Assembly: GCA_025757985.1 (NCBI GenBank)
Contig: CP107210.1
Coordinates: 1,240,001-1,304,000 of the forward strand
From: Oscillospiraceae bacterium
GTDB lineage: Bacteria; Bacillota; Clostridia; Oscillospirales; Ruminococcaceae
Direction: 5' to 3'
Length of the DNA: 64,000 nt
The notes below the pieces were generated by a model, which worked only from the letters and a program-made list of their open reading frames with translations, made no database searches and had not been told where the DNA came from. Both the position numbers and the translations under genes were made by a program. Shown here one piece after another: positions 54,338 through 62,912 of this stretch (its first letter is position 1; each line of letters begins with the position of its first letter).

Positions 54338-54400
54338 TTTAACATACGGGGCTTTTTTGAGGCTGCCCCGCCCTGACTGAAAAAAACGAGGTGCTGTAAG

Positions 54401-55309
54401 ATGAATTTTGAGGACCTGATCGCGAAAGTAAAAACCTGTGGCAAGCAGAAGCTGGCTGTCGCCGCCGCTGAGGACGATGCGGTTCTGGAGGCTGTTGACG
54501 CCGCCCATAAGCAGGGCATTGCCGATGCCATTCTGGTGGGTGACGAGGCTGCCATTCGCAAGATCGCGGCAGAGCTGAACATCGACCTTTCCGACTATGA
54601 GATCATCAACGAGCCCGACAAGGTGCAGGCCTCGCTGAAGGCTGTCAAGCTGGCGCATGACGGCGTGGCCAATATGTACATGAAGGGCCTGCTGGACACC
54701 AAAACCTTCCTAAAGAGTGTGCTGGACAAGGAGGTCGGCCTGCGCACCGGCAAGACCCTGTCCCATGTGGCCGTCTTTGAGGTCAAGGGCATCGAGCAGC
54801 TGCTTTTCCTGACCGATGTTGCCTTTATGACCTACCCGACGCTGGAAGATAAAGTACATATCATCGAGAATACCGTTGCCGTGGCCCATGCCTGCGGCGT
54901 TGCCTGCCCCAAGGTTGCTCCGCTGGCCGCCGTTGAGGTCGTCAACCCGAAGATGCCCTGCACCGTCGATGCCGACGAGCTGCGCAAGATGAACGCCGAG
55001 GGCAAGATCACCGGCTGTGTGGTGGATGGTCCCCTGTCCATGGACATTGCCATCGACCCCGAGGCTGCCCACCACAAGGGTGCGCAGGACCGCCCGGCCG
55101 CCGGCCATGCGGACATTCTGCTCTTCCCCGACATTCAGGCCGGCAACCTCGTCTACAAGACGCTTGTCCACACCGCCGACTGCAAGAACGGCTGCATCCT
55201 GACCGGCACCAAAGTGCCCGCCATCCTGACCAGCCGCAGCGACTCCTTCCAGACCAAGGTCAACTCGATCGCGCTGGCCGCCGTTGTCGCCGCCGGGCTG
55301 AACCAGTAA
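54401..55309 (+). CDS. ptb: Phosphate butyryltransferase
   Basis: Converts butyryl-CoA and phosphate to butyryl phosphate and CoA. 302 residues of the phosphate acetyl/butyryltransferase family: KQKLAVAAAEDDAVLEAVDA at the N-terminus, MKGLLDTKTFLKSVLDKEVG, and the C-terminal phosphate/CoA region PDIQAGNLVYKTLVHTADC. The butyryl assignment over acetyl rests on the adjacent buk-like kinase and the neighbouring butyrate operon. ATG 54401 follows GAGG. Confidence 0.92.
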   Translation: MNFEDLIAKVKTCGKQKLAVAAAEDDAVLEAVDAAHKQGIADAILVGDEAAIRKIAAELNIDLSDYEIINEPDKVQASLKAVKLAHDGVANMYMKGLLDTKTFLKSVLDKEVGLRTGKTLSHVAVFEVKGIEQLLFLTDVAFMTYPTLEDKVHIIENTVAVAHACGVACPKVAPLAAVEVVNPKMPCTVDADELRKMNAEGKITGCVVDGPLSMDIAIDPEAAHHKGAQDRPAAGHADILLFPDIQAGNLVYKTLVHTADCKNGCILTGTKVPAILTSRSDSFQTKVNSIALAAVVAAGLNQ

Positions 55310-55364
55310 AAAATGCCTTCCCCCTTGGGGGAAGCCAAAGAATGTAAAAAAGGAGACATTTATC

Positions 55365-56432
55365 ATGTCCATCAAAACTCTGGTCATCAATCCCGGCTCC
55401 ACCTCCACCAAGGTCGGCGTGTTTGAGGATGAGACCCTGCTGTTTGAAGAAACGCTGCGCCACCCCACCGAGGAGATCGCCAAGTATGCCAGCGTCATTG
55501 ATCAGAAGGATTTCCGCAAGGAGATCATTCTCGACTTCCTGAAGGAGAAGAACTGCGACCCCAAGACACTGAATGTCATTGTCGGCCGCGGCGGCCTGCT
55601 CAAGCCCATTCCGGGCGGCACCTATGCCGTCAGCGATGCGCTGCTCGCTGACCTGAAGGCCGGTGTTCAGGGGCAGCATGCCTCCAATCTGGGCGGCATC
55701 CTTGCCCGCGAGATCGGTGATGCGCTGGGTGTGCCCAGCTACATCGTGGATCCTGTGGTTGTCGATGAATTGACCGATAAGGCGCGCATTTCCGGTATGC
55801 CGGAGCTGCCCCGCCGCTCCATCTTCCATGCGCTGAACCAGAAGGCCGTTGCCCGCCGCTTCGCCAAGGAGAACGGCAAGCGCTACGACGAGCTGAACCT
55901 CATCGTCATCCACATGGGCGGCGGTGTCTCGGTCGGCGCCCATGACCACGGCAAGGTCGTGGATGTGAACAACATCCTCGATGGCGAGGGCTGCTTCAGC
56001 CCCGAGCGCAGCGGCACCGTGCCTGTCGGCGATCTGGTCAAGATGTGCTTCAGCGGCAAGTACACCCAGCAGGAGGTCTACAAGAAGATCTGTGGCAACG
56101 GCGGCTTTAACGGCTACCTGCACACCAACGATGCCCGTGAGGTCGGCAAGATGGCCGAGTCCGGCGATGCACTGGCCAAGCAGGTGTGGGATGCCTTCTT
56201 CTACCAGATCGCCAAGGACGCCGGCGCTATGGCTGCCGTGCTGCACGGCAAGGTCGACCAGATCATCCTGACCGGCGGCATTGCCTACAACCCGTTCACG
56301 GCCAAGACCCTGACCGACTACCTCGGCTGGATCGCTCCCGTCACCACCTACCCCGGTGAGGACGAGCTGCTCGCCCTCTGCCAGGGCGCTCTCCGCGTCA
56401 TGACCGGCGAGGAAGAGGCTAAGAACTACTGA
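55365..56432 (+). CDS. buk: Butyrate kinase
   Basis: Makes butyrate and ATP from butyryl phosphate. 355 residues of the ASKHA acetate/butyrate kinase family: VINPGSTSTKVGVFEDETLL (phosphate 1), VIHMGGGVSVGAHDHGKVVD (phosphate 2) and the adenosine motif IILTGGIAYNPFTAKTL. Length and FEDET/HMGGGVS pattern fit butyrate rather than acetate kinase. 55 bp after ptb. This kinase route differs from the acetate CoA-transferase route used by Faecalibacterium. Confidence 0.94.
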   Translation: MSIKTLVINPGSTSTKVGVFEDETLLFEETLRHPTEEIAKYASVIDQKDFRKEIILDFLKEKNCDPKTLNVIVGRGGLLKPIPGGTYAVSDALLADLKAGVQGQHASNLGGILAREIGDALGVPSYIVDPVVVDELTDKARISGMPELPRRSIFHALNQKAVARRFAKENGKRYDELNLIVIHMGGGVSVGAHDHGKVVDVNNILDGEGCFSPERSGTVPVGDLVKMCFSGKYTQQEVYKKICGNGGFNGYLHTNDAREVGKMAESGDALAKQVWDAFFYQIAKDAGAMAAVLHGKVDQIILTGGIAYNPFTAKTLTDYLGWIAPVTTYPGEDELLALCQGALRVMTGEEEAKNY

Positions 56433-56452
56433 TTTTAGCATAAAATAAACCA

Positions 56453-56497
56453 CACCGCCGCTGATGAGCAAAATCGTCAGCGGCGGTGCTTTTGTTT
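56453..56497 (+). terminator. Terminator after buk
   Basis: CACCGCCGCTGATGA (56453-56467) pairs with TCGTCAGCGGCGGTG (56474-56488) with one mismatch, followed by CTTTTGTTT. Confidence 0.85.
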
Positions 56498-56505
56498 ATA
56501 TCGCA

Positions 56506-56734
56506 GTAGGGGCCGGGCATGCCCGGCCCGGTGGTGTCCCGTCGGCGGGCGTTTATGGGGATGCCCCTGCCGCGCTGCAAATCGGCGGTGGTCGGCGTCC
56601 TCGACGCCCCGCGGAGGGGTCAAGACACCTCTCTACGGGGAACCCGTAAACGGCAGGCTGTAGGGAGCGGTCTTGACCGCTCCGGGCAGGCTTGCGCCCG
56701 CGCAGCGTTCCCGGGTGGAAAATCCCTCCCCTAC
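56506..56734. repeat. Tandem REP cluster (four units, two REPINs)
   Basis: Forward REP at 56506-56530 (GTAGGGGCCGGGCATGCCCG), inverted REP at 56611-56636 (ends CACCTCTCTAC), forward REP at 56660-56687 (GTAGGGAGCGGTCTTGACCG) and inverted REP at 56710-56734 (ends TCCCTCCCCTAC). Fills the gap between buk and the convergent XRE-VanZ gene. Confidence 0.75.
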
Positions 56735-56736
56735 GG

Positions 56737-57756
56737 CTAAAACAAACATGCCAGCAATTTTTTGACAGCGGGTATCCTGCCTATCCACCAAAATACAACG
56801 GCCCCGGCTACGCGCAAAATTACCGCGTCCACATCAAAACGGAACAGTGCGGTATCGGTGCGCACGAACAGTTGTGTAACTTCTATCACACAACCGCCAA
56901 CTACAGCAAGCCAGACGGCGGCACCCGCCCCACGCCAGCGGGGTGAGATGCGCGGCAGCAGAAGAACCGGCAAGGAAAACACAAAAAAGTTCATCCAAAA
57001 GACAAAATGCCCGCGAAACGCATATCCGGAGCCGTTAAGATACCCTTGACCTGAAACAAGACAGAGCAGATATTGTGCGATTTGCCGAAATGGTACGAGA
57101 TTTAAATTTTCCTGCCACGATGGGGCTTGCCAGAAATCCAACACAGGGAACGCAACACACCCGGCAAACGCTCCGGCAAAGTACAAATCGAGCAACCACA
57201 GCCCAGCCACGGCCATGGCCGATGCGCGGCGGAAGGCTCGCACCTCGGCCATGGCATCGGTGCAAAGCAGTCGCAGCAGCCAAAAGGCGGATGTTGTAAA
57301 AGCAAACGGAAGAGCAACGAGTAATAACAAAGATTCTATGCCAAAGCCATGGATGCCCGCCCCACCTGTCAGAACCAGCCGCAAAAATTGCAGCGTCAAG
57401 AACGCCGCAGCAAACAGCAGCAACCCGGCCAATACTGTGCAGGCACGGCGGCGGCGCAGTTGGGGGCCAAGCTCCCGCGTGTAGTCTACCAGCTGACGCG
57501 TAGTGCGGGCCTCAGCTTCAGCCGTCTGCATGGCAGGCGGCTGAAGGCGGCGTTCGCCAGCCAGCAGCTCACCTACGGTTATATCCAGCACATTAGCCAA
57601 CGGCAAAAGCAGAGAAACATCCGGCAACCCCTTACCTGTCTCCCAACGGCTGATGGCCTTGTCGGTCAGCTGGAGTTTATCTGCCAGCTGGCGCTGCGTC
57701 CAGCCCTTAGCGCGGCGCTCCGCTCCAATGAATCTACCGATTTTTGTGGCATCCAT
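56737..57756 (-). CDS. XRE-type regulator fused to a VanZ-like membrane domain
   Basis: 339 residues. Residues 1-65 are a Cro/C1 helix-turn-helix (GWTQRQLADKLQLTDKAISR, then WETGKGLPDVSLL). Six or so membrane segments follow; the second half (NLVPFRQIAQYLLC, RGHFVFWMNFFVFSLPVLLL, VIEVTQLFVRTDTALFRFD) has the N-L-x-P-F and E-x-x-Q-x-x-x-x-R-x-x-D pattern of VanZ proteins. ATG at 57756 follows AGGAGG. A membrane-bound regulator seems likely; ligand and targets are unknown. The combination of HTH and VanZ in one protein is uncommon but the frame is intact. Confidence 0.85.
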   Translation of the reverse strand: MDATKIGRFIGAERRAKGWTQRQLADKLQLTDKAISRWETGKGLPDVSLLLPLANVLDITVGELLAGERRLQPPAMQTAEAEARTTRQLVDYTRELGPQLRRRRACTVLAGLLLFAAAFLTLQFLRLVLTGGAGIHGFGIESLLLLVALPFAFTTSAFWLLRLLCTDAMAEVRAFRRASAMAVAGLWLLDLYFAGAFAGCVAFPVLDFWQAPSWQENLNLVPFRQIAQYLLCLVSGQGYLNGSGYAFRGHFVFWMNFFVFSLPVLLLPRISPRWRGAGAAVWLAVVGGCVIEVTQLFVRTDTALFRFDVDAVILRVAGAVVFWWIGRIPAVKKLLACLF

Positions 57757-57785
57757 GTCTAAAACCTCCTTTTTGTTCTGTGCCC

Positions 57786-57852
57786 ATTATAAAGAAAACG
57801 CGCTCATTTTGGCAACCTATGCTCCATAGAGTTGCTAAAACAAACGCGTTTT
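57786..57852. promoter_or_regulatory. Promoter of the XRE-VanZ gene within a large dyad
   Basis: Leftward -35 TTGCCA (57810-57815), 18-bp spacer, -10 TATAAT (57786-57791). The -35 lies in a nested dyad: AAAACGCG (57795-57802) with CGCGTTTT (57845-57852), and inside it TTTGGCAAC (57808-57816) with GTTGCTAAA (57831-57839, one mismatch). The hairpin can also terminate the leftward yitT-like message that ends at 57862. Confidence 0.65.
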
Positions 57853-57861
57853 CGCTGAAAT

Positions 57862-58734
57862 TTATTCGTTCCGGTTCTCGTTCTTTCCCAGCTCCAGCTG
57901 GCGGAAGCCTTCGCCGTGGACCTCGTTGGATTGAAGCATGATGATGAAGCAGCCCGGGTCGAGGGCCTGCATGGCATGCTCGATCTCATAGAGCTGCTTG
58001 TTGGAGCAGGCGCAGAGCACGACATCTCGGGGGTGGCCGCCGTAGCCGCCGCGCCCCTGCAGGATCGTGGAGCCGCGGTCGGCTACCCGGTCGATCTCGG
58101 CACAGGCGGCAGCGCCGTCATCGGTGATGATCATGGCCAGCATCGACGAGGTGAAGCCGAACATCATCTTGTTGATGACGGTGGAGACAAGGAAATTGAA
58201 CATGATACCGTAGATGATGGAGTCTACATCGCGGAACACGGCACCGGAGAGGACGATGACGGCCAGCGCCGCCGCAAAGGTGATGTTGCCGAACGCCAGA
58301 TACGGGTGGCGGGCTTTGATAGCCATTGTGATGAAGTCGAGGCCGCCTGTGCTGGAGTTGTTCATGTAGATCAGTGCATCGCCGATGCCGCCGACCACAC
58401 CGGCGCAGATCGTGGCCAGCAGGCGGTCGCCCTGATAGACCGGCAGCAGCGGCAGTACATAGTCGGTGGAGATGGCAAAGAGTATCATGCAGTAGACGCT
58501 GCGCAGGAAGAAGGCGCGTCCGAGCAGCTTGTAGGTGCACAGGATGATCGGAATGTTGATCAGCACATTGCTCAGGCCCATCGGCACGCCGAACAGGCGG
58601 TACAGGATGGCGCTGATGCCTGCAACGCCGGTGACAGGGATACCGGCCGCAACGGCAAAGCTGTAGATGCCTGCCGCGGAGATCAGGCAGCCGAGTGTCT
58701 GCAGCAGGAAATTCAGGGATTTGTTTTTCGTCAT
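57862..58734 (-). CDS. YitT family protein (DUF161/DUF2179)
   Basis: 290 residues. Five membrane segments (GCLISAAGIYSFAVAAGIPV, GLSNVLINIPIILCTY, YCMILFAISTDYVLPLL) with the family's NNSSTGGLDFITMAIK, then a C-terminal cytosolic DUF2179 domain (RGSTILQGRGGYGGHPRDVV, LYEIEHAMQALDPGCFIIML). ATG at 58734 follows AGAGG. A conserved Firmicute membrane protein whose substrate is unknown. Confidence 0.9.
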   Translation of the reverse strand: MTKNKSLNFLLQTLGCLISAAGIYSFAVAAGIPVTGVAGISAILYRLFGVPMGLSNVLINIPIILCTYKLLGRAFFLRSVYCMILFAISTDYVLPLLPVYQGDRLLATICAGVVGGIGDALIYMNNSSTGGLDFITMAIKARHPYLAFGNITFAAALAVIVLSGAVFRDVDSIIYGIMFNFLVSTVINKMMFGFTSSMLAMIITDDGAAACAEIDRVADRGSTILQGRGGYGGHPRDVVLCACSNKQLYEIEHAMQALDPGCFIIMLQSNEVHGEGFRQLELGKNENRNE

Positions 58735-58756
58735 GGTACAAACCTCTTTTCATTAA

Positions 58757-58792
58757 CAAAAAAGCCGGGAGCAAACAATGCTGCTCCCGGCT
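58757..58792 (-). terminator. Terminator of the lipoprotein gene
   Basis: Leftward hairpin AGCCGGGAGCA (58782-58792 complement) with TGCTCCCGGCT (58763-58773 complement), followed by TTTTTTG. Confidence 0.85.
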
Positions 58793-58805
58793 GAACTTTT
58801 TAAGC

Positions 58806-59945
58806 TCAGGCGTTCTTTTTGATCTTGGAGGCGCTGTAGGTGTTCAGCGCGGCGCTGTTCAGATCATGCTCCAGCGCGGCACCGGCGGCGTACAGCTCAT
58901 CCTGAATGGCGGTAGACTTCATATCAGTCAGCAGGTCATACATGCTGTCCAGCTCGTCCACGGTGTAGGTCTTGAACGGGTCGATGCGGCGGGCAACCAG
59001 AATCGTGGTGCCCAGATCGATCGTGGTCCAGTGGTTCAGCCCGGCAGCGTCCAGCGGGTTGGTCAGGTTGTTGTATTCATCGCTGCCGTAGCTGCTCAGG
59101 TCATCGGGGGTGTAAAGCTGGCTTGCAGCGTAGTAGACGGCCTGCGAGGCGTCCATCTCACTGCCCATGGCGGCCATCGCCTGCGGCACATAGGTCATGG
59201 CCGCAGTGTACAGGGCGCTGCCGGAGGCCGTCTCTGCGGTGGCAGTCCGGCTCAGCTCCTCCATGCAGCTTTCGGCGGTAGCCATGATGGAGGCCTTCTG
59301 GGTGTCATCAGCCATCGCGTAGCTGCTGTAGTTGACGAGCGGGAACTGCACGGCCTCAATGTAGTAGCAGTCGTTGTTCACATAATCGGTGTACTCGGCT
59401 TCGGTGACGGGGGTCGTGCCCTCGGGGCCGTAGGCCATCTTCAGCAGGGCCTTGGCCTTCTGGGCGTTGAGCAGGTAGGTCTCCACAGTAGCCTTGGAGA
59501 TGCCGTTGGCTGTGTACAGATCGCCGTTGGTGCCCCACAGGCTGTCGGCGGTTTTGGCGGCCTCGGCGGTGGCGGCGTCATCCAGAACGCCGTTCTGCGC
59601 GGCAAACTGCTTTTCCACGGCGGCGTAGTACTCAATGGCGCGGGTAGTCAGCTGGGCCACATACTCGCTGCCCGGGGCGGTGACCTCCTCGCCGTTGATG
59701 GTACCGGTGCAGGTGGCCTTCAGCACGGCTTTGACATCGGAGGCCGTCTCGCCGGTCGCAAGCTTGGCCAGACCGGACGCGGTGTTGTAGGAGTTATACT
59801 GGGCCAGCAGGTAGATGCCGGCCGGGATCTCGACCCCGCCGATGGAGCCGACGGTGGACGGCGTGGACATGGCACAGCCCGCCAGCGCCAGCACCATGGA
59901 AACAGCCATGGCAAGGCTGAACAATTTGGTTTTGATGGAACGCAT
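58806..59945 (-). CDS. Lipoprotein, possible SurA/PrsA-type foldase without clear PPIase domain
   Basis: 379 residues from ATG 59945. Signal peptide with lipobox LALAGCAM (Cys about residue 24), then an all-alpha part starting VGSIGGVEIPAGIYLLAQYN, similar in layout to the N-terminal chaperone domain of PrsA/SurA (GGxxIxxGxY..), with TVETYLLNAQKAKALLK and TPVTEAEYTDYVNND. No convincing parvulin motif is seen in the remainder. Ala/Thr-rich. Probably a surface lipoprotein aiding secretion, but this is tentative. Monocistronic with its own terminator. Confidence 0.65.
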   Translation of the reverse strand: MRSIKTKLFSLAMAVSMVLALAGCAMSTPSTVGSIGGVEIPAGIYLLAQYNSYNTASGLAKLATGETASDVKAVLKATCTGTINGEEVTAPGSEYVAQLTTRAIEYYAAVEKQFAAQNGVLDDAATAEAAKTADSLWGTNGDLYTANGISKATVETYLLNAQKAKALLKMAYGPEGTTPVTEAEYTDYVNNDCYYIEAVQFPLVNYSSYAMADDTQKASIMATAESCMEELSRTATAETASGSALYTAAMTYVPQAMAAMGSEMDASQAVYYAASQLYTPDDLSSYGSDEYNNLTNPLDAAGLNHWTTIDLGTTILVARRIDPFKTYTVDELDSMYDLLTDMKSTAIQDELYAAGAALEHDLNSAALNTYSASKIKKNA

Positions 59946-60081
59946 AAATGGTTCTCCCCTTTGATATACTTTAGGCGCGGCAGGACGCCGCAGCATAAAT
60001 GTTATTATACCGCATTTTTGCCGCTATTGCAACCCCTGCGGGGGTGTGATATACTTGTGAAAAATGTGTAAGGGCACCTAT

Positions 60082-60167
60082 GTAGGGGCCGCACATGTGC
60101 GGCCCGCAACTTTCCCGTGAACGCCCGCCTGTTTTACACGCGCGGGCCGGGCATGCCCGGCCCCTAC
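60082..60167. repeat. REPIN, 86 bp
   Basis: Left REP GTAGGGGCCGCACATGTGCG from 60082, right inverted REP ending GCATGCCCGGCCCCTAC at 60167. Nearly identical to the copy at 6425-6510. Confidence 0.87.
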
Positions 60168-60189
60168 AAAGCTACCGAGGAGATTCACT

Positions 60190-60912
60190 ATGCTTTTAAC
60201 CGCCGAACTCGACAGATTATCCGCCACCGATTGGCAGCCTTTTTTTGCGCAGGAGCGCGCAAAGCCGTACTTTGCCGAGCTGGATGCCTTTGTGACGGCG
60301 GCTGCGGCGGAAAGGACCGTCTACCCCGCACCGGAGAATATCTTCGCGGCGTTTCGCGTCTGCCCGGCTGCGGCGGTGCGGGCGGTCATTCTGGGGCAGG
60401 ACCCCTACCATGAGCCGGGGCAGGCCATGGGGCTTTCCTTCTCGGTGCCGGACGGCTGCAAGGCTCCGCCGAGTCTGCGCAACATCTTTAAGGAATTGGA
60501 GAGCGAGTTCGGCCCCGGCAGTGCTGCCCACACCGACCTGACGCCGTGGGCGCGGCAGGGTGTGCTGCTGCTGAACACCGTGCTGACGGTGGAGCAGGGC
60601 GCGGCCAACGCCCATGCAGGCCATGGGTGGGAGACGTTCACCCGCGCGGCGTTGGATTATGCGGCAGCGCAGGGCACCGGCCCGCTGGCCGCTGTGCTGT
60701 GGGGCAAGCCCGCACAGAAATATGCACCGATCTTTACCGGGGCCGCCGCGCGCCGCCCGGTGCTGGTACTGGAATCCGCCCACCCCAGCCCGCTTTCGGC
60801 CTACCGGGGGTTCTTTGGCTCGGCACCGTTCGGCAAGGTAAACAAATTTTTGAAAAACAACGATGCAGCGGAAATTGACTGGCGTCTGCCCGCAAACGCA
60901 ACCCACAGTTGA
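60190..60912 (+). CDS. ung: Uracil-DNA glycosylase
   Basis: Removes uracil from DNA. 240 residues, family 1. Water-activating motif VILGQDPYHEPGQAMGLSFS, LLLNTVLTVEQGAANAHAG and the DNA-intercalating ESAHPSPLSAYRGFFGS are present. ATG at 60190 follows GAGGAG. Just downstream of a REPIN. Confidence 0.96.
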   Translation: MLLTAELDRLSATDWQPFFAQERAKPYFAELDAFVTAAAAERTVYPAPENIFAAFRVCPAAAVRAVILGQDPYHEPGQAMGLSFSVPDGCKAPPSLRNIFKELESEFGPGSAAHTDLTPWARQGVLLLNTVLTVEQGAANAHAGHGWETFTRAALDYAAAQGTGPLAAVLWGKPAQKYAPIFTGAAARRPVLVLESAHPSPLSAYRGFFGSAPFGKVNKFLKNNDAAEIDWRLPANATHS

Positions 60913-60994
60913 CAGATTGCCGGGGCCGATTTATGGTGTGCAACCGGGGATTCTGGTAGGATAAGGGCAAGGAAATTGAAGGAGGTACACCCAA

Positions 60995-61978
60995 GTGATC
61001 TTTGCAGACAAACTTATCACCCTGCGCAAAAAGGCGGGCTGGTCCCAAGAGGAACTGGCCGAGAAACTGAACGTGACCCGGCAGTCGGTCTCCAAGTGGG
61101 AGGGCGCACAGTCTGTACCTGACATTGACAAAATCTTGCAGTTGAGCTGCCTGTTCGGTGTGACGACCGACTACCTTTTAAAAGATGACGCGGCCGAGCC
61201 GGAGTACACCGAGGACGATACCTCTCCCCTGCCCCGGATGACGCTGGCCCAGGCCAACGACTACCTTGCCAAGGCCCGGGCCAATGCGCCGAAGCTGGCG
61301 CTGGCGGCGGCGCTCTGTGTCGTCTCCCCCATCCCGCTGCTGGCGCTGGGGGCGTTGAGCGAGGCCGGCCTGTTCGGCATCTGGGATGACCTGGCGGGGG
61401 GCATCGGCCTCATTGCGCTGCTGGTCATCATCGCCGCAGCGGTGGCTATCTTCATGCAGTGCAGCGCGTCAGTGCGGGCGTATGAATTTTTGCAAAAGCA
61501 GGCCATCGAGACTGAGTACGGCGTCACCGGCCTTGCGAAGGAGCGCCGCGACGCCTTTGCGCCGCAGTACGACAAGGCCAACATCCTTGGCACGGTGCTC
61601 TGCGTTTTGTCGGCGGTGCCGGTGTTTGCTGCCATGATGGTTGGTGCGTCGTTTTTGGTGTCGGCGTCCATCTGCCTGGTGCTGGCCTTGGTGGCCTGCG
61701 GCGTCTACGCCTTTGTGCGGGTAGGCACGGTGCGGGACGCCATGGATCAGCTGTTGGAGGAGGGCGACTACACCCGCCCAAACAAAGCCATCAAGAGCCG
61801 CATAAACGCGCTGACTGCCGCCTACTGGCTGGTGGTGGTCGCCATCTTCCTGTGGTACACCTTCGGCCCGGACGGAAACGGCCAGCCGCAGTACAGTTGG
61901 TTCATCTGGGCCATCGGCGGCGTGGTGTACGCCGCGCTGGTAATTGCGGTCAAGGCGTTTATGAAGAAGAATCGGTGA
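60995..61978 (+). CDS. XRE-type regulator with membrane domain
   Basis: 327 residues. Residues 1-65 are an HTH_3 domain (MIFADKLITLRKKAGWSQEE, LNVTRQSVSKWEGAQSVPDI). Five hydrophobic segments follow (LALAAALCVVSPIPLLALGA, GIGLIALLVIIAAAVAIF, AMMVGASFLVSASICLVLAL, YWLVVVAIFLWYTFG, WAIGGVVYAALVIAVKAF). GTG at 60995 follows GGAGG 8 bases upstream. A common Firmicute architecture thought to be membrane-anchored regulation; targets unknown. Monocistronic. Confidence 0.85.
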   Translation: MIFADKLITLRKKAGWSQEELAEKLNVTRQSVSKWEGAQSVPDIDKILQLSCLFGVTTDYLLKDDAAEPEYTEDDTSPLPRMTLAQANDYLAKARANAPKLALAAALCVVSPIPLLALGALSEAGLFGIWDDLAGGIGLIALLVIIAAAVAIFMQCSASVRAYEFLQKQAIETEYGVTGLAKERRDAFAPQYDKANILGTVLCVLSAVPVFAAMMVGASFLVSASICLVLALVACGVYAFVRVGTVRDAMDQLLEEGDYTRPNKAIKSRINALTAAYWLVVVAIFLWYTFGPDGNGQPQYSWFIWAIGGVVYAALVIAVKAFMKKNR

Positions 61979-61989
61979 AAATAGCAGCA

Positions 61990-62022
61990 CCCCCAACCAA
62001 AAACGGTTGGGGGCGTTATTTT
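61990..62022 (+). terminator. Terminator after the XRE membrane regulator
   Basis: CCCCCAACC (61990-61998) pairs with GGTTGGGGG (62005-62013), followed by GTTATTTTTG. Confidence 0.82.
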
Positions 62023-62031
62023 TGTAGAGAT

Positions 62032-62117
62032 GTAGGGGCCAGGCATGCCTGGCCCGGTCGTGCAAGGCAGACGAGCAGTTATGGCAGAGTTGCAGGCCGG
62101 GCATGCCCGGCCCCTAC
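62032..62117. repeat. REPIN, 86 bp
   Basis: Left REP GTAGGGGCCAGGCATGCCTG from 62032, right inverted REP ending GCATGCCCGGCCCCTAC at 62117, directly after the HAD gene's stop codon. Confidence 0.85.
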
Positions 62118-62119
62118 AA

Positions 62120-62902
62120 TCAAATCAGATGGAAATGCCCCAACGCCTTCGCCAGACCGTCTTTCATAATATCATCCGTGACATAATCGGCGGCGGCCTT
62201 GACCTCCTCGCAGGCGTTGCCCATCGCTACGCCGATGCCTGCGTATTCCAGCATCGTCACATCGTTGCCGCCGTCACCGAAGGCGATGCACTGCTCCCGC
62301 GTCAGCCCAAGATGTGCCAGCGTGTGGGCCAGGCCGTTAGGCTTGCCGCCGCCCTCGGGTAGGATATCGCAAAAATCATCCTCCCAGCGCACAGCCAGGC
62401 AGCCGGGGCAGCGGCGCAGGAACTCGGCCTCCTTCTCCGGCGGCAGGAACGCGCTGAGCTGGTAAATATCCTCGTGCTGGATCAGCGCGGCAACATCCCC
62501 GGCCCCCAGCTCCAGCTTTTTGGCAAAGTCGCGGCTCCAATCGTTGATAAGGTTGAACCGGCAGAAGTCCTTGCCTACAAAACCGACGGACAGCTGTTCT
62601 TTTTCAATGTACGGCAGCAGCGTTTGCAGCGATGCCGCCGGGATATACTTGCTGTACAGCAGCTCGCCATCGGCCAGGTAGCAGTACTGGCCGTTCATCG
62701 TGACATAGCCGTCAAAGGGGGTGCCGTCCAGCGCGTGCAGGTACGGCAGATGTACCGGCGGGCGGCCGGTAGCAATAAACGTTTTGACGCCGTTTTTGCG
62801 CAGCCGGGCCAGCGCGTCCACCGTTGAGGCGGGCAGGTGCTTGGCCTCAAAAGGCAGCAGTGTACCGTCAATGTCAAAAAAGGCAATCTTGATGTCAGCC
62901 AT
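62120..62902 (-). CDS. Cof-type HAD-superfamily phosphatase
   Basis: 260 residues. IKIAFFDIDGTLLPFE (motif I), TFIATGRPPVHLP (motif II), GGKPNGLAHTL (Lys, motif III) and CIAFGDGGNDVTMLEYAGIG (motif IV) with a C2 cap. ATG at 62902, 10 bases after the gpsA stop, so the two form an operon. Substrate unknown; a sugar phosphate is usual for the family. Confidence 0.9.
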   Translation of the reverse strand: MADIKIAFFDIDGTLLPFEAKHLPASTVDALARLRKNGVKTFIATGRPPVHLPYLHALDGTPFDGYVTMNGQYCYLADGELLYSKYIPAASLQTLLPYIEKEQLSVGFVGKDFCRFNLINDWSRDFAKKLELGAGDVAALIQHEDIYQLSAFLPPEKEAEFLRRCPGCLAVRWEDDFCDILPEGGGKPNGLAHTLAHLGLTREQCIAFGDGGNDVTMLEYAGIGVAMGNACEEVKAAADYVTDDIMKDGLAKALGHFHLI

Positions 62903-62912
62903 GCAGTACCTC

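Noticed and set aside
56464..56740. Small rightward frames downstream of buk
   Set aside because: They lie wholly in REP repeat sequence, with translations of palindromes only.
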